A DNA stretch of 64,000 nt from Talaromyces rugulosus (lineage: Eukaryota > Ascomycota > Eurotiomycetes > Eurotiales > Trichocomaceae), in NCBI RefSeq assembly GCF_013368755.1, contig NC_049564.1, positions 194,001-258,000 of the forward strand. The letters run 5' to 3'. The notes under the pieces were generated by a model. That model made no database searches, had not been told where the DNA came from, and saw nothing but the letters and a program-made list of their open reading frames with translations. Positions 46,438 through 56,560 of the stretch are shown here, in pieces. Made by a program: the position numbers and the translations under genes. How positions within the stretch are numbered: position 1 is the stretch's first letter; every line of letters starts with the position of its first letter.

Positions 46438-47345
46438 ATGCCTAGAGTCTTCTTCATCACAGGCGCCTCATCTGGCCTTGGCCGTGCCTATGCGCAGGAA
46501 GTCATAAACCGCGGTGATTTCGTTGTCGCTACAGCACGTAAAATTGAATCACTTCAGTTCTCAGGCACCTCGGCCAAAAACTATCTCCCGGTTTCTCTCG
46601 AAATCACGGATCGTGCCAATATTGTTGCCGCTCTACGGGCTGCCGTCGACACATTCGGCCGCATTGACGTGCTAGTTAACAATGCTGGATATGGCCTTGT
46701 GGGGATTTTCGAGGAACTCACAGATGATGAGATCAATCGTGAAATGGCTGTGAATTTCTTCGCCACTCTCGACGTGACCCGCGCTGCGATCCAACTGATG
46801 CGCGACCAGACCCCGTGTGGAGGCGTTATCCAGCAGATAACGAGCATAACCGGTCAATGCGGGTTTTCCATGATGAGTCTTTATTGTGCCTCCAAGTGGG
46901 CTGTGGAAGGTTTTACCGAATCCATTGCACAGGAAGTGAACCCGGCTTGGAATATCAAGTTCACGTGTATCGAACCGGGCGGATTTAGGTACTGTTTCGT
47001 TTGTTGTCATAACCGTGATTATGAGAAGCTAATTATTCGAATTGTAAAAGGACAAACTTCTTCAACTCTATAAGCCTCCAGGAGTCAAAAACTCCTGCTT
47101 ATGCTCATCTTCATCCGCGCGAAACCACCAAAGCGCTGGAAAAGGCCCAGCGTGGGGACCCTTCTAAAGGTGCTAAAGCTATGTACGAGCTGGGAATTAT
47201 GAAAGATCCGCCTCTGAGAATTGTATTGGGCTCGGATGCGCTTGAACAGATGTTGACCAAGACGGAGCAATATGGGATAAGCCTGAGGAAATACGAGCAC
47301 ATTTCCAGTAGTACAGATGCTGATGAGAATGAGAAATGGAAGTAA
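46438..47345 (+). CDS. Short-chain dehydrogenase/reductase (classical SDR)
   Basis: Two exons, 46438-46988 and 47051-47345, with a 62-bp intron, give 281 aa. The ATG at 46438 was chosen because MPRVFFITGASSGLGRA places the TGxxxGxG cofactor motif at the normal distance from the N-terminus. NNAG, the active-site triad with YCASK (YxxxK) and the PGGFR-TNF segment formed across the splice are all present. A dinucleotide-binding preference for NADPH is suggested by TARK after strand 2. This subgroup includes fungal oxidoreductases of unknown substrate. It is likely cytosolic. It is divergent from the sugar porter across a shared promoter. Confidence 0.9.
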
Positions 47346-48135
47346 ATAAGAATAGTTTCGGTAACTTGAACATTTGGAGCCATAGATATATGTTGATAGC
47401 TGTAACTAAAGGCTAGAAGTCTCTTGGATAGTCAATCTATCAATTAATGGTTTATTATAGGCCCCAACTGTATATCCTAGGTGTCGTGTTGATATATATG
47501 TATTCTAAGGGGAACTGTCAAATTGTCATATATATTTTTAAAAAATAAAAATCCGAATCTTGACGTATAGCGATTTTACGAAATCGAAGTGGACATTGAA
47601 GAGAGACGACAACCGTGACTGATCTACTACAAATTACATATGGGTGGCACAATCAATGCGGAAAAGCAAAACAAAACCCGGCATGCAGGGATAAATTGCT
47701 AGATTCAAGCGCAATTGCGAGTTATTAGCAGCATTATCATGTATTCTTTCAACTTGCTACTTTTTTTTATTAAAAAAAACCCCCTATGTTTATCCGCATG
47801 AGAGAGCCCAAACAAGAAAGAGGCCCTCCGACTAACCGTATTTGGCATTCCGGAGTGCCATTTTTGGCAAGGCTTCCTAGCACTCCGACCCAAAGCCAAC
47901 TCGTTCATGATCCACAACCAACATCTTTTCGGGCAGGAGATACACGGATATAATTGAATTCTAAACTCCGCCAAGTTCTATAAATTCGTGCTAGATCCAC
48001 GGGGGTTACTGCCGCTTTGGAAAGCAGAATAGAAGCAATCTATATTACCAGAGAGAGACAACTACCGAACGGATTACCCCGAACTTCCAACAACCAACAT
48101 CGCAAAAAAGTGAAAAAGAAAAGCTTCGATCAAAA
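47346..48135. other. Intergenic region
   Basis: No gene is supported; it contains AT-rich stretches and the promoter of the next reductase. Confidence 0.5.
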
Positions 48136-49173
48136 ATGTCACGCATTCTCGTCACTGGAGGCACGGGCTTTCTCGGAGCTGCAGTTGTGGACGTCCTGTT
48201 GGCACGCGGCCACTCCGTTGTGACTACGGTTCGCAACGCCGAAAAGGCACAACAAATGCGAGCTCATTTCCCGTCCGACAAGTTAGATTTTGTAATTGTT
48301 GAGGATATTGCCAAACTCGATGCCTTTGATGAGGCTGTTGTTCATGACCCGCCATTTGATGCTGTTATCCATACCGCCAGCCCTTTCCACTACAACATTC
48401 AAGACATCCGGAAGGATATGATCGACCCCGCAGTGAATGGCACAGTGGGAATTCTACAGTCGATAAAAAAGAACGCCCCTACCGTCAAACGTGCAGTTAT
48501 TACTTCCTCTTTTGCCGCTCTGTTCCAGGCCGATAAACCACGAGGATCGAAATATTCAGAGAGGGACTGGAATCCCGTCACTTTGGACACCGTGAGTGAT
48601 CCTGTGAACTCAGGCGGCCAAGCTGGATACAGGACTAGCAAAGCACTTGCTGAAAAGGCAGCTTGGGAGTTTATGGAGAAAGAAAAGCCCGGGTTCACAC
48701 TTACCGCACTGAACCCATCGCTGATCTTCGGACCGGTTTTGCCGTGGCTTCATTCAGTCAATGCCATCAATACATCGAATGAGCGATTCTGGAAATTCAT
48801 TTCCGGCGCAGAAAAATTAAAATGCTCTCCTACAGGCAGTCTATTTTGGGTTGACGTGCGCGATGCTGCCTTGGCGCATGCCCTCGCTGCTGAGAAACCG
48901 GAGGTTGCTGGGAAACGGTTCTTTCTGACCGCTGGAAACTTTTGCAATCGTGAACTGGTAGAGATTATCGGCGACGCCTTTCCAGAACTTCGAGATGGCC
49001 TACCCAGCGGTGATGAGGCCCTTAAAGACGGGTCGTATCCTCCAGGAGGTCCCGCGCACGGATACGACAATTCTGCTTCAAGAAAGGAGCTCGGTCTAGA
49101 ATATCGGAGTCTAAAAGAGAGTACGATAGATACTGTAAAGAGTATACAGGCGTTGCAAAACCGGGTACAATGA
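48136..49173 (+). CDS. NAD(P)H-dependent aldehyde/ketone reductase, extended SDR (Gre2/cinnamyl-alcohol dehydrogenase-like)
   Basis: Single exon, 345 aa. The N-terminal TGGTGFLGAAVVDVLL is the TGxxGxxG motif of extended SDRs. The catalytic YRTSK (YxxxK) lies at about residues 175-179, preceded by the SSFAALFQ serine strand. NPSLIFGPVL and the C-terminal substrate domain match yeast Gre2-type methylglyoxal/aldehyde reductases and plant dihydroflavonol reductases. It would reduce a carbonyl with NADPH. There is no signal or membrane segment. Codon use and lack of introns differ little from neighbours. The exact substrate is unknown. Confidence 0.92.
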   Translation: MSRILVTGGTGFLGAAVVDVLLARGHSVVTTVRNAEKAQQMRAHFPSDKLDFVIVEDIAKLDAFDEAVVHDPPFDAVIHTASPFHYNIQDIRKDMIDPAVNGTVGILQSIKKNAPTVKRAVITSSFAALFQADKPRGSKYSERDWNPVTLDTVSDPVNSGGQAGYRTSKALAEKAAWEFMEKEKPGFTLTALNPSLIFGPVLPWLHSVNAINTSNERFWKFISGAEKLKCSPTGSLFWVDVRDAALAHALAAEKPEVAGKRFFLTAGNFCNRELVEIIGDAFPELRDGLPSGDEALKDGSYPPGGPAHGYDNSASRKELGLEYRSLKESTIDTVKSIQALQNRVQ

Positions 49174-49492
49174 GTGCAGAAGGGTGTGGGACGGCATCGT
49201 TTTTTATTCTTGTTATTTCTGTCTTATCATATATACCAAGCTCTAATGCCATATAATATTTCAAGTGTTATGAAACAAATCAAGAAAATAGTAAATGATC
49301 TTGAGGATATCGAATAGCTATAGATCTATTTCCTAGGCATATTTCACCGAAACTTGGGAGTCTCCCCTCTCCATCCTCGGCTTCAACCTGCCGAGGTGCG
49401 GGGGTGGAGAAGTATGTAGATCTTGATAAAAGGACAATGTGCAAACGCCCAGGCCGTGCTGATTCGGCGGATCGGGGGGAAGTAACCTATGG
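49174..49492. other. Intergenic region, expected site of missing acyl-CoA dehydrogenase 5' part
   Basis: An in-frame TGA at 49460-49462 closes the frame upstream of the next gene. No exon resembling the N-terminal helical domain of acyl-CoA dehydrogenases is visible here. Confidence 0.5.
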
Positions 49493-50567
49493 ATGGCAGT
49501 AATTCGGGAACACCTCGCAGCCAAGGGACTGGGGTTGTTTAATGATCTCCAGACAGAATCATCGGTCGTCGGAAATTTCCCGGTCATTGAGATGTTTTCG
49601 CGATTCGGCACAGAGACACAGAAGACAGAGTTTATATGGGGACAGCTTGATGGCCGCGTCTTGATGACATTTGGCCTTACAGAACCAAATCACGGGTCAG
49701 ATGCTACCCATATTGAAACCTTTGCAGTTCCCGGGTCATCGAGCACGGCACGACCAGGGTGGCTGATCAACGGGAGGAAGATGTGGCAAACAGGCCAGCA
49801 TAGAGCGACTCATTGCATTGTGTTTGCCCGGACGAGTGGAAAGCCGGGTTCATCGAGAGGTATTACTGCCTTTATTGTGCCAGCAGATTCAGAGGGAGTA
49901 CGAATTGAGTCGTACCAATGGTATATACTGCCCTGATACCACATCAGGAATGCAGAGCTGACTTAGTACTTTGTTTAGGACGTTCAACATGCCTACAGAC
50001 CACGCCACAACTTCTTTCGTCAATGTATGGGTACCAGAAGACGCCATACTCGGCCAGGTAGACGACGGATTAACCGTTGCCCAGTGCTTTGTGCACGAAA
50101 ATCGCATCCGACAAGCAGCCTCCAGCCTTGGTGCTGCTACATACTGCGTGCAGCAAAGCATTGAGCATGCGCAGACAAAGAAACCATTTGGCCGGCCTCT
50201 CATGAACAACCAGGCAATTCAGTTTCCGCTTGTCCGGTTAGCTACGCAGATCGAGATGCTTCGCCTTCTCATTTATAAGACGGCATGGGAGATGGACAGA
50301 ACAGAGAGATCAAAGATAGAGCACGTGATGACAGATAAAATCTCCATGTGCAACTACTGGGCTAATGAGCTTTGCTGCAATGCTGCCGATCGAGCCATTC
50401 AAATCCATGGTGCGATTGGATATAGTCGACATAAGCCGTTCGAGCATATTTACCGGCACCACCGCCGTTATCGCATCACCGAAGGCTCAGAAGAGATTCA
50501 AATGCGTCGTGTTGGGGCTCGACTGGGAAAATGGACGAGAGATCGAACTTCCTACCTAAAACTGTAA
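49493..50567 (+). CDS. Acyl-CoA dehydrogenase-like protein, N-terminally truncated
   Basis: Two exons (49493-49920, 49979-50567) with a 58-bp intron give 338 aa. The middle beta-domain (FGLTEPNHGSDATHI, INGRKMWQTGQ) and the C-terminal helical domain are present. HENRIRQAASSLGAA, KKPFGRPLMNNQAIQFPL and the IHGAIGYSRHKPFEHIYRHHRRYRITEGSEEIQ end follow the family closely and include the FAD-binding stretches. The usual N-terminal helical domain of about 100 residues is missing: the ATG begins inside it (HLAAKGLGLFNDLQTE) and an in-frame stop lies 33 bases upstream. It is probably a truncated gene, or one whose first exons I cannot find. The full enzyme would oxidise an acyl-CoA with FAD. Confidence 0.82.
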
Positions 50568-50961
50568 AACAGCAAAGATTCAGCCTGGTGTATACTCAGA
50601 TAGTGTCAAATTGATATTAATCTACCCAAATAATTTGGAATATATACATGTACCATTGCGCTAGAAACTTGAAATGACATCATTAATGGCTTTGCACAGC
50701 CCGAATTTAGGCTCCCGTCGTTAATTAATCAATCACAGAAGTAATGCATGAGGCTGAATCAAAGGAATATATTAAAGGCAAGGCTGTCAAAATGCGGCGC
50801 AATGACGTGACAGGCTGATATGTATGTATGGAAGAGTAAGCCCAGCCTTGTCTTATTTTCCACCATATAAACCGCCTTATTGCCGGGGACATTGAAGTTG
50901 CTTTATCTCAAAAACTATTTCTTGATACCCTCTCAGCCAATTTCCCAGTGATCTTCAAAAA
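50568..50961. other. Intergenic region
   Basis: No gene is supported; it contains the promoter of the small Cys-rich protein. Confidence 0.5.
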
Positions 50962-51240
50962 ATGGACACCTCGATTTGCTTCATTTGCAAGAAGATGGCT
51001 GATACTCGTCCATCGAAGCATTCTCATCTGATAAACTCCCCCGAAGCCAGACAAACCGAGCGATGCCTGCTTTGCAACAGGGAGTTTTGTCGAGCACATA
51101 GTTTGAAAGAGTCCGACATGGAAGAACCTGTTTGTGAGGTTAATCACAAGACGTACTACAGAAACCACCGAGAGTTTCAAGATATATATCCTTCTCTTGA
51201 AGAACGCGAAATGCAATTGCGAAGTGAGTATTTGGTATGA
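50962..51240 (+). CDS. Small cysteine/histidine-rich protein
   Basis: The ATG at 50962 opens a 92-aa frame with CFICKK near the start, then CLLCNREFCRAHSL, giving C-x2-C and C-x2-C-x4-C-x2-H spacing, plus a C-terminal EVNHKTYYRNH segment. The two pairs could bind zinc. I do not recognise a named family, although small proteins of this look recur in Aspergillus genomes. There is no signal peptide, and the tail is helical and charged. It is convergent with the Zn2Cys6 regulator that follows. Moderate confidence that it is a real gene. Confidence 0.55.
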   Translation: MDTSICFICKKMADTRPSKHSHLINSPEARQTERCLLCNREFCRAHSLKESDMEEPVCEVNHKTYYRNHREFQDIYPSLEEREMQLRSEYLV

Positions 51241-51530
51241 AGTGCTTGGTTAAGTTGCTAACGGTATCGCAGCAGCAACTAGTTCCTGAAGGCAGTGAGG
51301 ATATTTTAAACTATGGAAATCCAGGGGCTACATATGTATATAACATTTGAACTCTACTATTTGAACTTTCTGCAAATATTTGAAATGGATACCTGTGTGC
51401 ATATCGTGATCATCATATTAGTGTAAAAGGCACTGGCTACATGTGTTAAATGAACTCTATTTCTTCGCTAAACAACGGATTTTATAAGTATTAATTGACA
51501 GTCAATGACCCAGTCATATAAGTGTTTATT

Positions 51531-53026
51531 TCAATGGGTTCTTTTCACTTTCACCCAGTTCACAATCTCTTTATATCGTGACTCTACCATTGCCGGTAAT
51601 TGCAACGATTTTAATGCATTCAAAAGTATAATCTCTAGTTTTTCAATTGACTGACCAAAGAGTCTTGGACCCCGCAACGCGTCGCATTCTTTTCTGGCAA
51701 TGGGAGTAGCTTTTCTGGAGATCTTTAAATGCGGAGCTGGTGCCTGGCCCAAAAGAGGATATGTCGATGCTATCACAATGTCTACCCACTCCAACTCACG
51801 AGTGAATTCTGTTTCGCATGGATTTTGATCGTTGAATTTCGTCTTGAATTGTTTAATAAGATGACTCGCTTCTAGCTGAAGGAGATACCACTCATTGAAC
51901 AAATATTGAACATTTGGAGTCTGATTTGACACCTCGGTTGCAGCGTCGTTGGATTTCCAGTCGGCTGGGATGCGCCATCGCCAGGATTGTATACGGTCAA
52001 AAAGCGCGATCAGGTCCTTCTGCAATAAATCTGGCGAATTGTCGTATACAGACGTATTCTGCACTCGCCGTTTCAAGGAAATTATTCTAGCCCCGCAAGC
52101 ATCAAGCTCCGTTGCGGGCGTGTACGAATCACATAGCTCGCGAAACCGATCGTCCATGATATCCCACAAGTCCCAATTTAGTGTGTGGGATCCTCTTGGT
52201 TCTATTGTTGCAATGCTAACAGCATTGTGTCGGACGGCATCAAAGAGTGCGACGGACGAACTGCCCTGGAAGTTCAAAAGCCCTCGTCTTCGGATCAAAG
52301 CCTCGGCCCCGGCTTGATGGATCATAAAGCTGACGGGTTTTTCTGAAGGTGGTGATATATGTAGCTTGCTTCGCAGGAACTCTCCATGTCCGAGGATGAC
52401 CACGGCTGCTAGGGTTTCATCACTGACACTGCTCACTGGGTCTATGACAGCTTTCCGGATACTCTGAATAACTTTAGCCATCAGGCGGCTCTCCTCATTT
52501 AGGCACTGCTGCTTGCCTGTTTTGCAGACCATGCTCAGGACCAAAGTCGCCATCCAGGATGTAGTTAGTGTGAAGAGCGGCATGGGAGCGGATTTCTGAT
52601 AGAGCGACTGTAAAGAGTCTAAATGGCCGTGGCTGGTTCGCCCATCCCCCACCAATCCACTGCCAAAGACCAGAAAGGAAAGCGCAAAAGTTTCGAGACC
52701 GGAAACTATTTCTCCGGGGAGAGACGGCTTGTTGAAGCGATTCGTGCTGGCAACCTGTGCCGATGATGCAGCTGGCTTGCGGCCATTGCGATTGCCCCCA
52801 TGGCGGCGCACAACAGACGTGGTTTGGTCTCTGAGCACGACGTCGAGTTCATGGCGATAGCCAGGGCAGCGGAAATTTAGTTTTACGCATTGCCGGCATG
52901 CAGGGCGCTCTAGGCCACACTGAGTATTTGTTAGCAATCGAATAGGTCAACTTTCTTGCAAAAGCTTGCCTTGACATGGCGGTCTTTGCATCGCTGGCAG
53001 CCCCTTGCCGGGCCGTGATGGACCAT
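51531..53026 (-). CDS. Zn2Cys6 transcription factor with fungal-specific domain
   Basis: Two exons, 53026-52970 and 52919-51531, give 481 aa. They are joined by a 50-bp intron whose donor is GC (AAG|GCAAGC) and acceptor CAG. The join completes the binuclear cluster: CQRCKDRHVK from exon 1 and CGLERPACRQCVKLNFRC from exon 2, spaced C-x2-C-x6-C-x6-C-x2-C-x6-C. A basic linker (VRRHGGNRNGRK) and a helical regulatory region follow (FALSFLVFGSGLVG, then LVLSMVCKTG). The layout is that of fungal pathway regulators with a C6 cluster and the DUF3468-like fungal_trans_2 domain. It is divergent from the SDR at 53473 across 446 bp and is its most likely controller. Confidence 0.88.
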
Positions 53027-53472
53027 GATATGATGGATGCTCACGGCCGATACTACATTAAGTAATTATTGCGAGTAACTTTTGGCGGAAGGCCCAGGGA
53101 ATGATTGACGGAGAATTTTCGGTCAAGGTGGTGGTGGTTGTTGATGATGATGATGATGATAAATCAAGATTGGTGCGGGAACTCTATCTCAAAAGTTACC
53201 TTGAACGGTTTAGCTCGTGCGGATGGTTACAGCGGAGTATAACCACAGACATGAATTTTGTCGATTCGACAGTGTAAAGAGCCTGCAATTCAAGATGGCG
53301 TGATGAGCTAGTAAAAACTTTTATTTTCTTCTTAAAAATTACCGCATTGGGAGGGGCTCGGATTCGTCTATTTCCGTATAAAGAGCCAGATATAAAAGCG
53401 AACGATTTTCTACCCGGATCAATGTAAAAAGTACTTTCACAACTCCCAGAATTCTCATACAAGACCATTAAA
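53027..53472. promoter_or_regulatory. Bidirectional promoter region between Zn2Cys6 regulator and SDR
   Basis: This 446-bp spacer has two TATA-like boxes for the SDR at 53377-53382 and 53391-53398, about 75-95 bp before its ATG. A (TGA)n tract at 53142-53160 lies nearer the regulator. Confidence 0.5.
53142..53160. repeat. (TGA)n microsatellite
   Basis: About six TGA units between the Zn2Cys6 regulator and the divergent SDR. Confidence 0.9.
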
Positions 53473-54267
53473 ATGACTACCTTTAAATACATCAACAAAC
53501 TCCAAGGCAAACGTGTGCTAATATTTGGAGGGACCTCCGGCATTGGCCACGCAGTCGCCGAAGCCCTGCTGGAACACGGCGCAAAGATCGTCATATCAGG
53601 GTCCACAACTGAGAGCGTGCAGAGAGCGATCGCCCGTCTACAAAAGGCCTATCCTGACGTCAATCCGGAACGGATTGTTACGGCCGTCTGTGACTTGGTG
53701 CAAACCGATACGTTGGAAGACAGATTGCGCGAGCTGCTTAAAGAGGTAGTGTCCAAAGATGAACAGAAGATAGACCACATTGTCTTCACTGCTGGCAACC
53801 GCTTCGATGTCGCTGGTGGTATTACGGGGACCGATATTCCTCTTGTCAACTCGATCATGGCCGTGCGAGTCTACGCACCAATCCTGATTGCCAGAGTCAT
53901 CGCCACGACAGACTATGTTACCAAGTCAGCCTCGACTTCTTTTACATTCACCTCTGGTACTGCGCATACCCGCCCACGCAAGACTTGGCCCATCATTGCC
54001 ATGATGTCTGGTGCGTTGCAAGGACTAGCTACCGGTCTGGCGGTTGAGCTGGCGCCGATTCGGGTGAATGTCGTCAATCCTGGTCTATTCAAGACTGAAC
54101 TAGCTAGCGAATGGGTCCCCGAAGCCCTGGAAGCAGCCAGCAACATGACACTTACGAAGAGACTCGGACAGCCTGAAGATATTGCTGAGGCGTACTTGTA
54201 TTTTATGAAGGATGCTTCGGTGGACGGAACAGCTCTGGTTTCTGACAATGGAAAGGTGGTGGCCTAG
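53473..54267 (+). CDS. SDR-family protein lacking the YxxxK pair
   Basis: Single exon, 264 aa. The cofactor motif is FGGTSGIGHAVAEAL (GxxxGxG with a leading GGT). AGNRF replaces the NNAG strand, and a serine strand TFTSGTAHTRP is present. Where YxxxK should lie the sequence reads KTWPIIAMMSGALQGLATGLA, so the catalytic Tyr and Lys are replaced. PIRVNVVNPGLFKTEL and a normal C-terminus follow. This matches a fungal subgroup of SDRs with Trp in place of the active Tyr. The protein may be a non-canonical reductase or a binding protein. It is next to, and divergent from, a Zn2Cys6 regulator. Confidence 0.88.
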   Translation: MTTFKYINKLQGKRVLIFGGTSGIGHAVAEALLEHGAKIVISGSTTESVQRAIARLQKAYPDVNPERIVTAVCDLVQTDTLEDRLRELLKEVVSKDEQKIDHIVFTAGNRFDVAGGITGTDIPLVNSIMAVRVYAPILIARVIATTDYVTKSASTSFTFTSGTAHTRPRKTWPIIAMMSGALQGLATGLAVELAPIRVNVVNPGLFKTELASEWVPEALEAASNMTLTKRLGQPEDIAEAYLYFMKDASVDGTALVSDNGKVVA

Positions 54268-54499
54268 CTGGGAGATGTATGATTTATGTACATTAATTGA
54301 TACATCTCTATATATGAAACAATAAGTGGAAGTTTTGTTTGCGATCTAAGATATTTTCTCTGATGCTTTAGAGGTTCTCTCTCTCGATGGGCAATAGTCC
54401 CTTGTACATGTAATAATTCCTATATAGTCGAACATCTGTACATAGATAGTAAAGTTCAATGTAATGATGCCGACAAAAGAATACATAATATAATTACAA

Positions 54500-56215
54500 T
54501 TAGTGACACTTGTCTACCCGGCAAAAACACGACGCTTTTATGGGTATATCCGCCACAGCCACGGCCATATCGAGCTGCCTCTTAAGCAGCCTCGCCTCAC
54601 CGTTTCTGCCGAGCGATACATAGCACTCGTATAGTCCATGCAGAGACCATACATTATTCGGATGCTGCATCGCTCGTGGTAGGGCGTTATTAATCCCGAG
54701 ATCCGTCTCGTATACCTCCAGGGCGTCTTCGACGCGCCCCTGATCAAGTAGTAAGGCTCCATATGCATGTCGCGGGGGCTGCATCCATCCCCATGGCTCA
54801 TCATAGGGCAGATTTGCGTCCAGTTCAATCGATTCTCGGAGATGCGCGAATGCTTGTTCTATATTGCCTGTTCGGTATTCGATTTCGCCGGCAAGCATCG
54901 CCCGTGCAACGGCTAGAATATTGGTGCACTTGTTGTTGAAAATTGTACGAGATGGAACCACAGTCTCGACCGCCTTCATAAAAAGACGTTGATATGTACG
55001 TGCATCTTTTATTCTATGAAGAATGGCACTGGCAATCCCCTTGGCATAATGAATCATTGCCACGGTGACGCAGTACAGCTCTTGATCATGCGGAATCGTC
55101 AGCGACAGGATATCTTCCCATCGACCAAACCGAACCAAAGCATGTACACGCATTCCAAGGAATCCTTCTAGCCAATCGGCCATAGGCGGTGATTTAATAC
55201 GGAGTAATTTTTCCGGAATGCCCTTTTCTATTCTGGACACCGTGTCAAGCGCAACCGCTGATTGCCCCGCGAACATGGCTGCGTAGAGCCTGAAATGGTA
55301 ATTGTGCGCCCGATAGAGGGTATAAAAGTTCAAGGATCCAGTATTTGACTCGTACTTTTCGTCTGCATGGATTGCCCGAGTGTTGGAGATAATGGCTTGC
55401 CGGTACTCGCCGCACAGCATATCTAAATGCGAGGGCATGTGGTTCAAATGGCCGGCATCAGGGACCAGTTCTCGCAAGTAGTCAGCTATGCGAAGAGCTG
55501 ACTCGGGCACAGCGGACATTTCCATGAGATGAATGTACATATGAAGTACTCCTGGATGATATAGTCCTTTCCCCCGGGCTAGGGTTTTGTATTCCAGCAC
55601 GTTTCTGATTTCAAGAGTGCGTGCACCCGGCGCAGGCTGTCCGGTTTTTAAATCCCAGAGGCTCCAGGGTGTCAGGTTCATCAGGGCATCTGCATACAAT
55701 GCTAGAACATCGAAATCGTGCGGGAATTCCTCGTAAACAGCCTTCATAGCGTCGGCATATTCAACATTCCAGACAGAAAAATCTTCATCTGGGGTCTCCG
55801 AGGGATAGCGCAGGTTGATTGCTTTAATAAGAGCAGCTTCAATATGAGTAACACGCCTGCTTTTGACAATGTCTGTTGCACGTTTCACGGCCGCGTACGC
55901 TTCATGTAAACTGTCAGACAACTCACGCCCGTCGAAGCTCTCCCAGGGCTTGTTATAGTTTGGCCCAAGAGCATAAGCTAAACCCCAGTAAGCAAGCACA
56001 CATTCTGGATCGTGTTCAAGGGCCTTTTTAAAGCACGACACGGCTTCTTCATGGTTGAATGCGTACGTCCAGATAAGGCCGCGGTTGAACCATCTTTGGG
56101 CGGCGGCCGACGTTGTTGTTATAAAACGGCGATAGGGGCCCAGATTATATGGATACTCTATGTCTGTTTCTGTGCCTGTGCGTGTGCCCATCTTGATGTT
56201 CTCAGAAATCTGCAT
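54500..56215 (-). CDS. Tetratricopeptide-repeat protein
   Basis: Single exon, 571 aa, on the minus strand. Degenerate TPR units are recognisable: FNRGLIWTYAFNHEEAVSCF with KKALEHDPECVLAYWGLAYA, then AYGALLLDQGRVEDALEVYE and LHGLYECYVSLGRNGEARLL, with helical pairs between. HLNHMPSHLDMLCGEYRQA is a conserved stretch shared with bacterial and fungal proteins of this type. No enzymatic domain is seen. TPR proteins act as protein-interaction scaffolds; this large intronless form also occurs in bacteria, so horizontal transfer is possible but not shown. Neighbours give no hint of partner. Confidence 0.82.
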   Translation of the reverse strand: MQISENIKMGTRTGTETDIEYPYNLGPYRRFITTTSAAAQRWFNRGLIWTYAFNHEEAVSCFKKALEHDPECVLAYWGLAYALGPNYNKPWESFDGRELSDSLHEAYAAVKRATDIVKSRRVTHIEAALIKAINLRYPSETPDEDFSVWNVEYADAMKAVYEEFPHDFDVLALYADALMNLTPWSLWDLKTGQPAPGARTLEIRNVLEYKTLARGKGLYHPGVLHMYIHLMEMSAVPESALRIADYLRELVPDAGHLNHMPSHLDMLCGEYRQAIISNTRAIHADEKYESNTGSLNFYTLYRAHNYHFRLYAAMFAGQSAVALDTVSRIEKGIPEKLLRIKSPPMADWLEGFLGMRVHALVRFGRWEDILSLTIPHDQELYCVTVAMIHYAKGIASAILHRIKDARTYQRLFMKAVETVVPSRTIFNNKCTNILAVARAMLAGEIEYRTGNIEQAFAHLRESIELDANLPYDEPWGWMQPPRHAYGALLLDQGRVEDALEVYETDLGINNALPRAMQHPNNVWSLHGLYECYVSLGRNGEARLLKRQLDMAVAVADIPIKASCFCRVDKCH

Positions 56216-56560
56216 GACTAAAAAAGCTAAATTGGCGAAGCAGCAGCAGGTCTAGATGAAGTGGGGGGTGCCCCTCATGACTCATATTTCATGATGTGCA
56301 TTTTTTGTCGACAGTAAGTCGGTGGAATCAGGTCACCTGACTGCGCTTCTCCTGAAAAACTGCTTGCGCAAAAGAAATTCCCCCTAGATAGCTTCAAGTC
56401 TTCTACGTAATTCAATAATAATTTTCGTTCCTATTCTGAAGCTTGATGCAACCTCTGGTCTGTCGGTATCGACATTTTTCAACAGAAATTCTATTATTGG
56501 GTATTTAAAACCACACGCTAATCTAGAAAAACACTGACAAATTCCGACAAAATAGATCGA

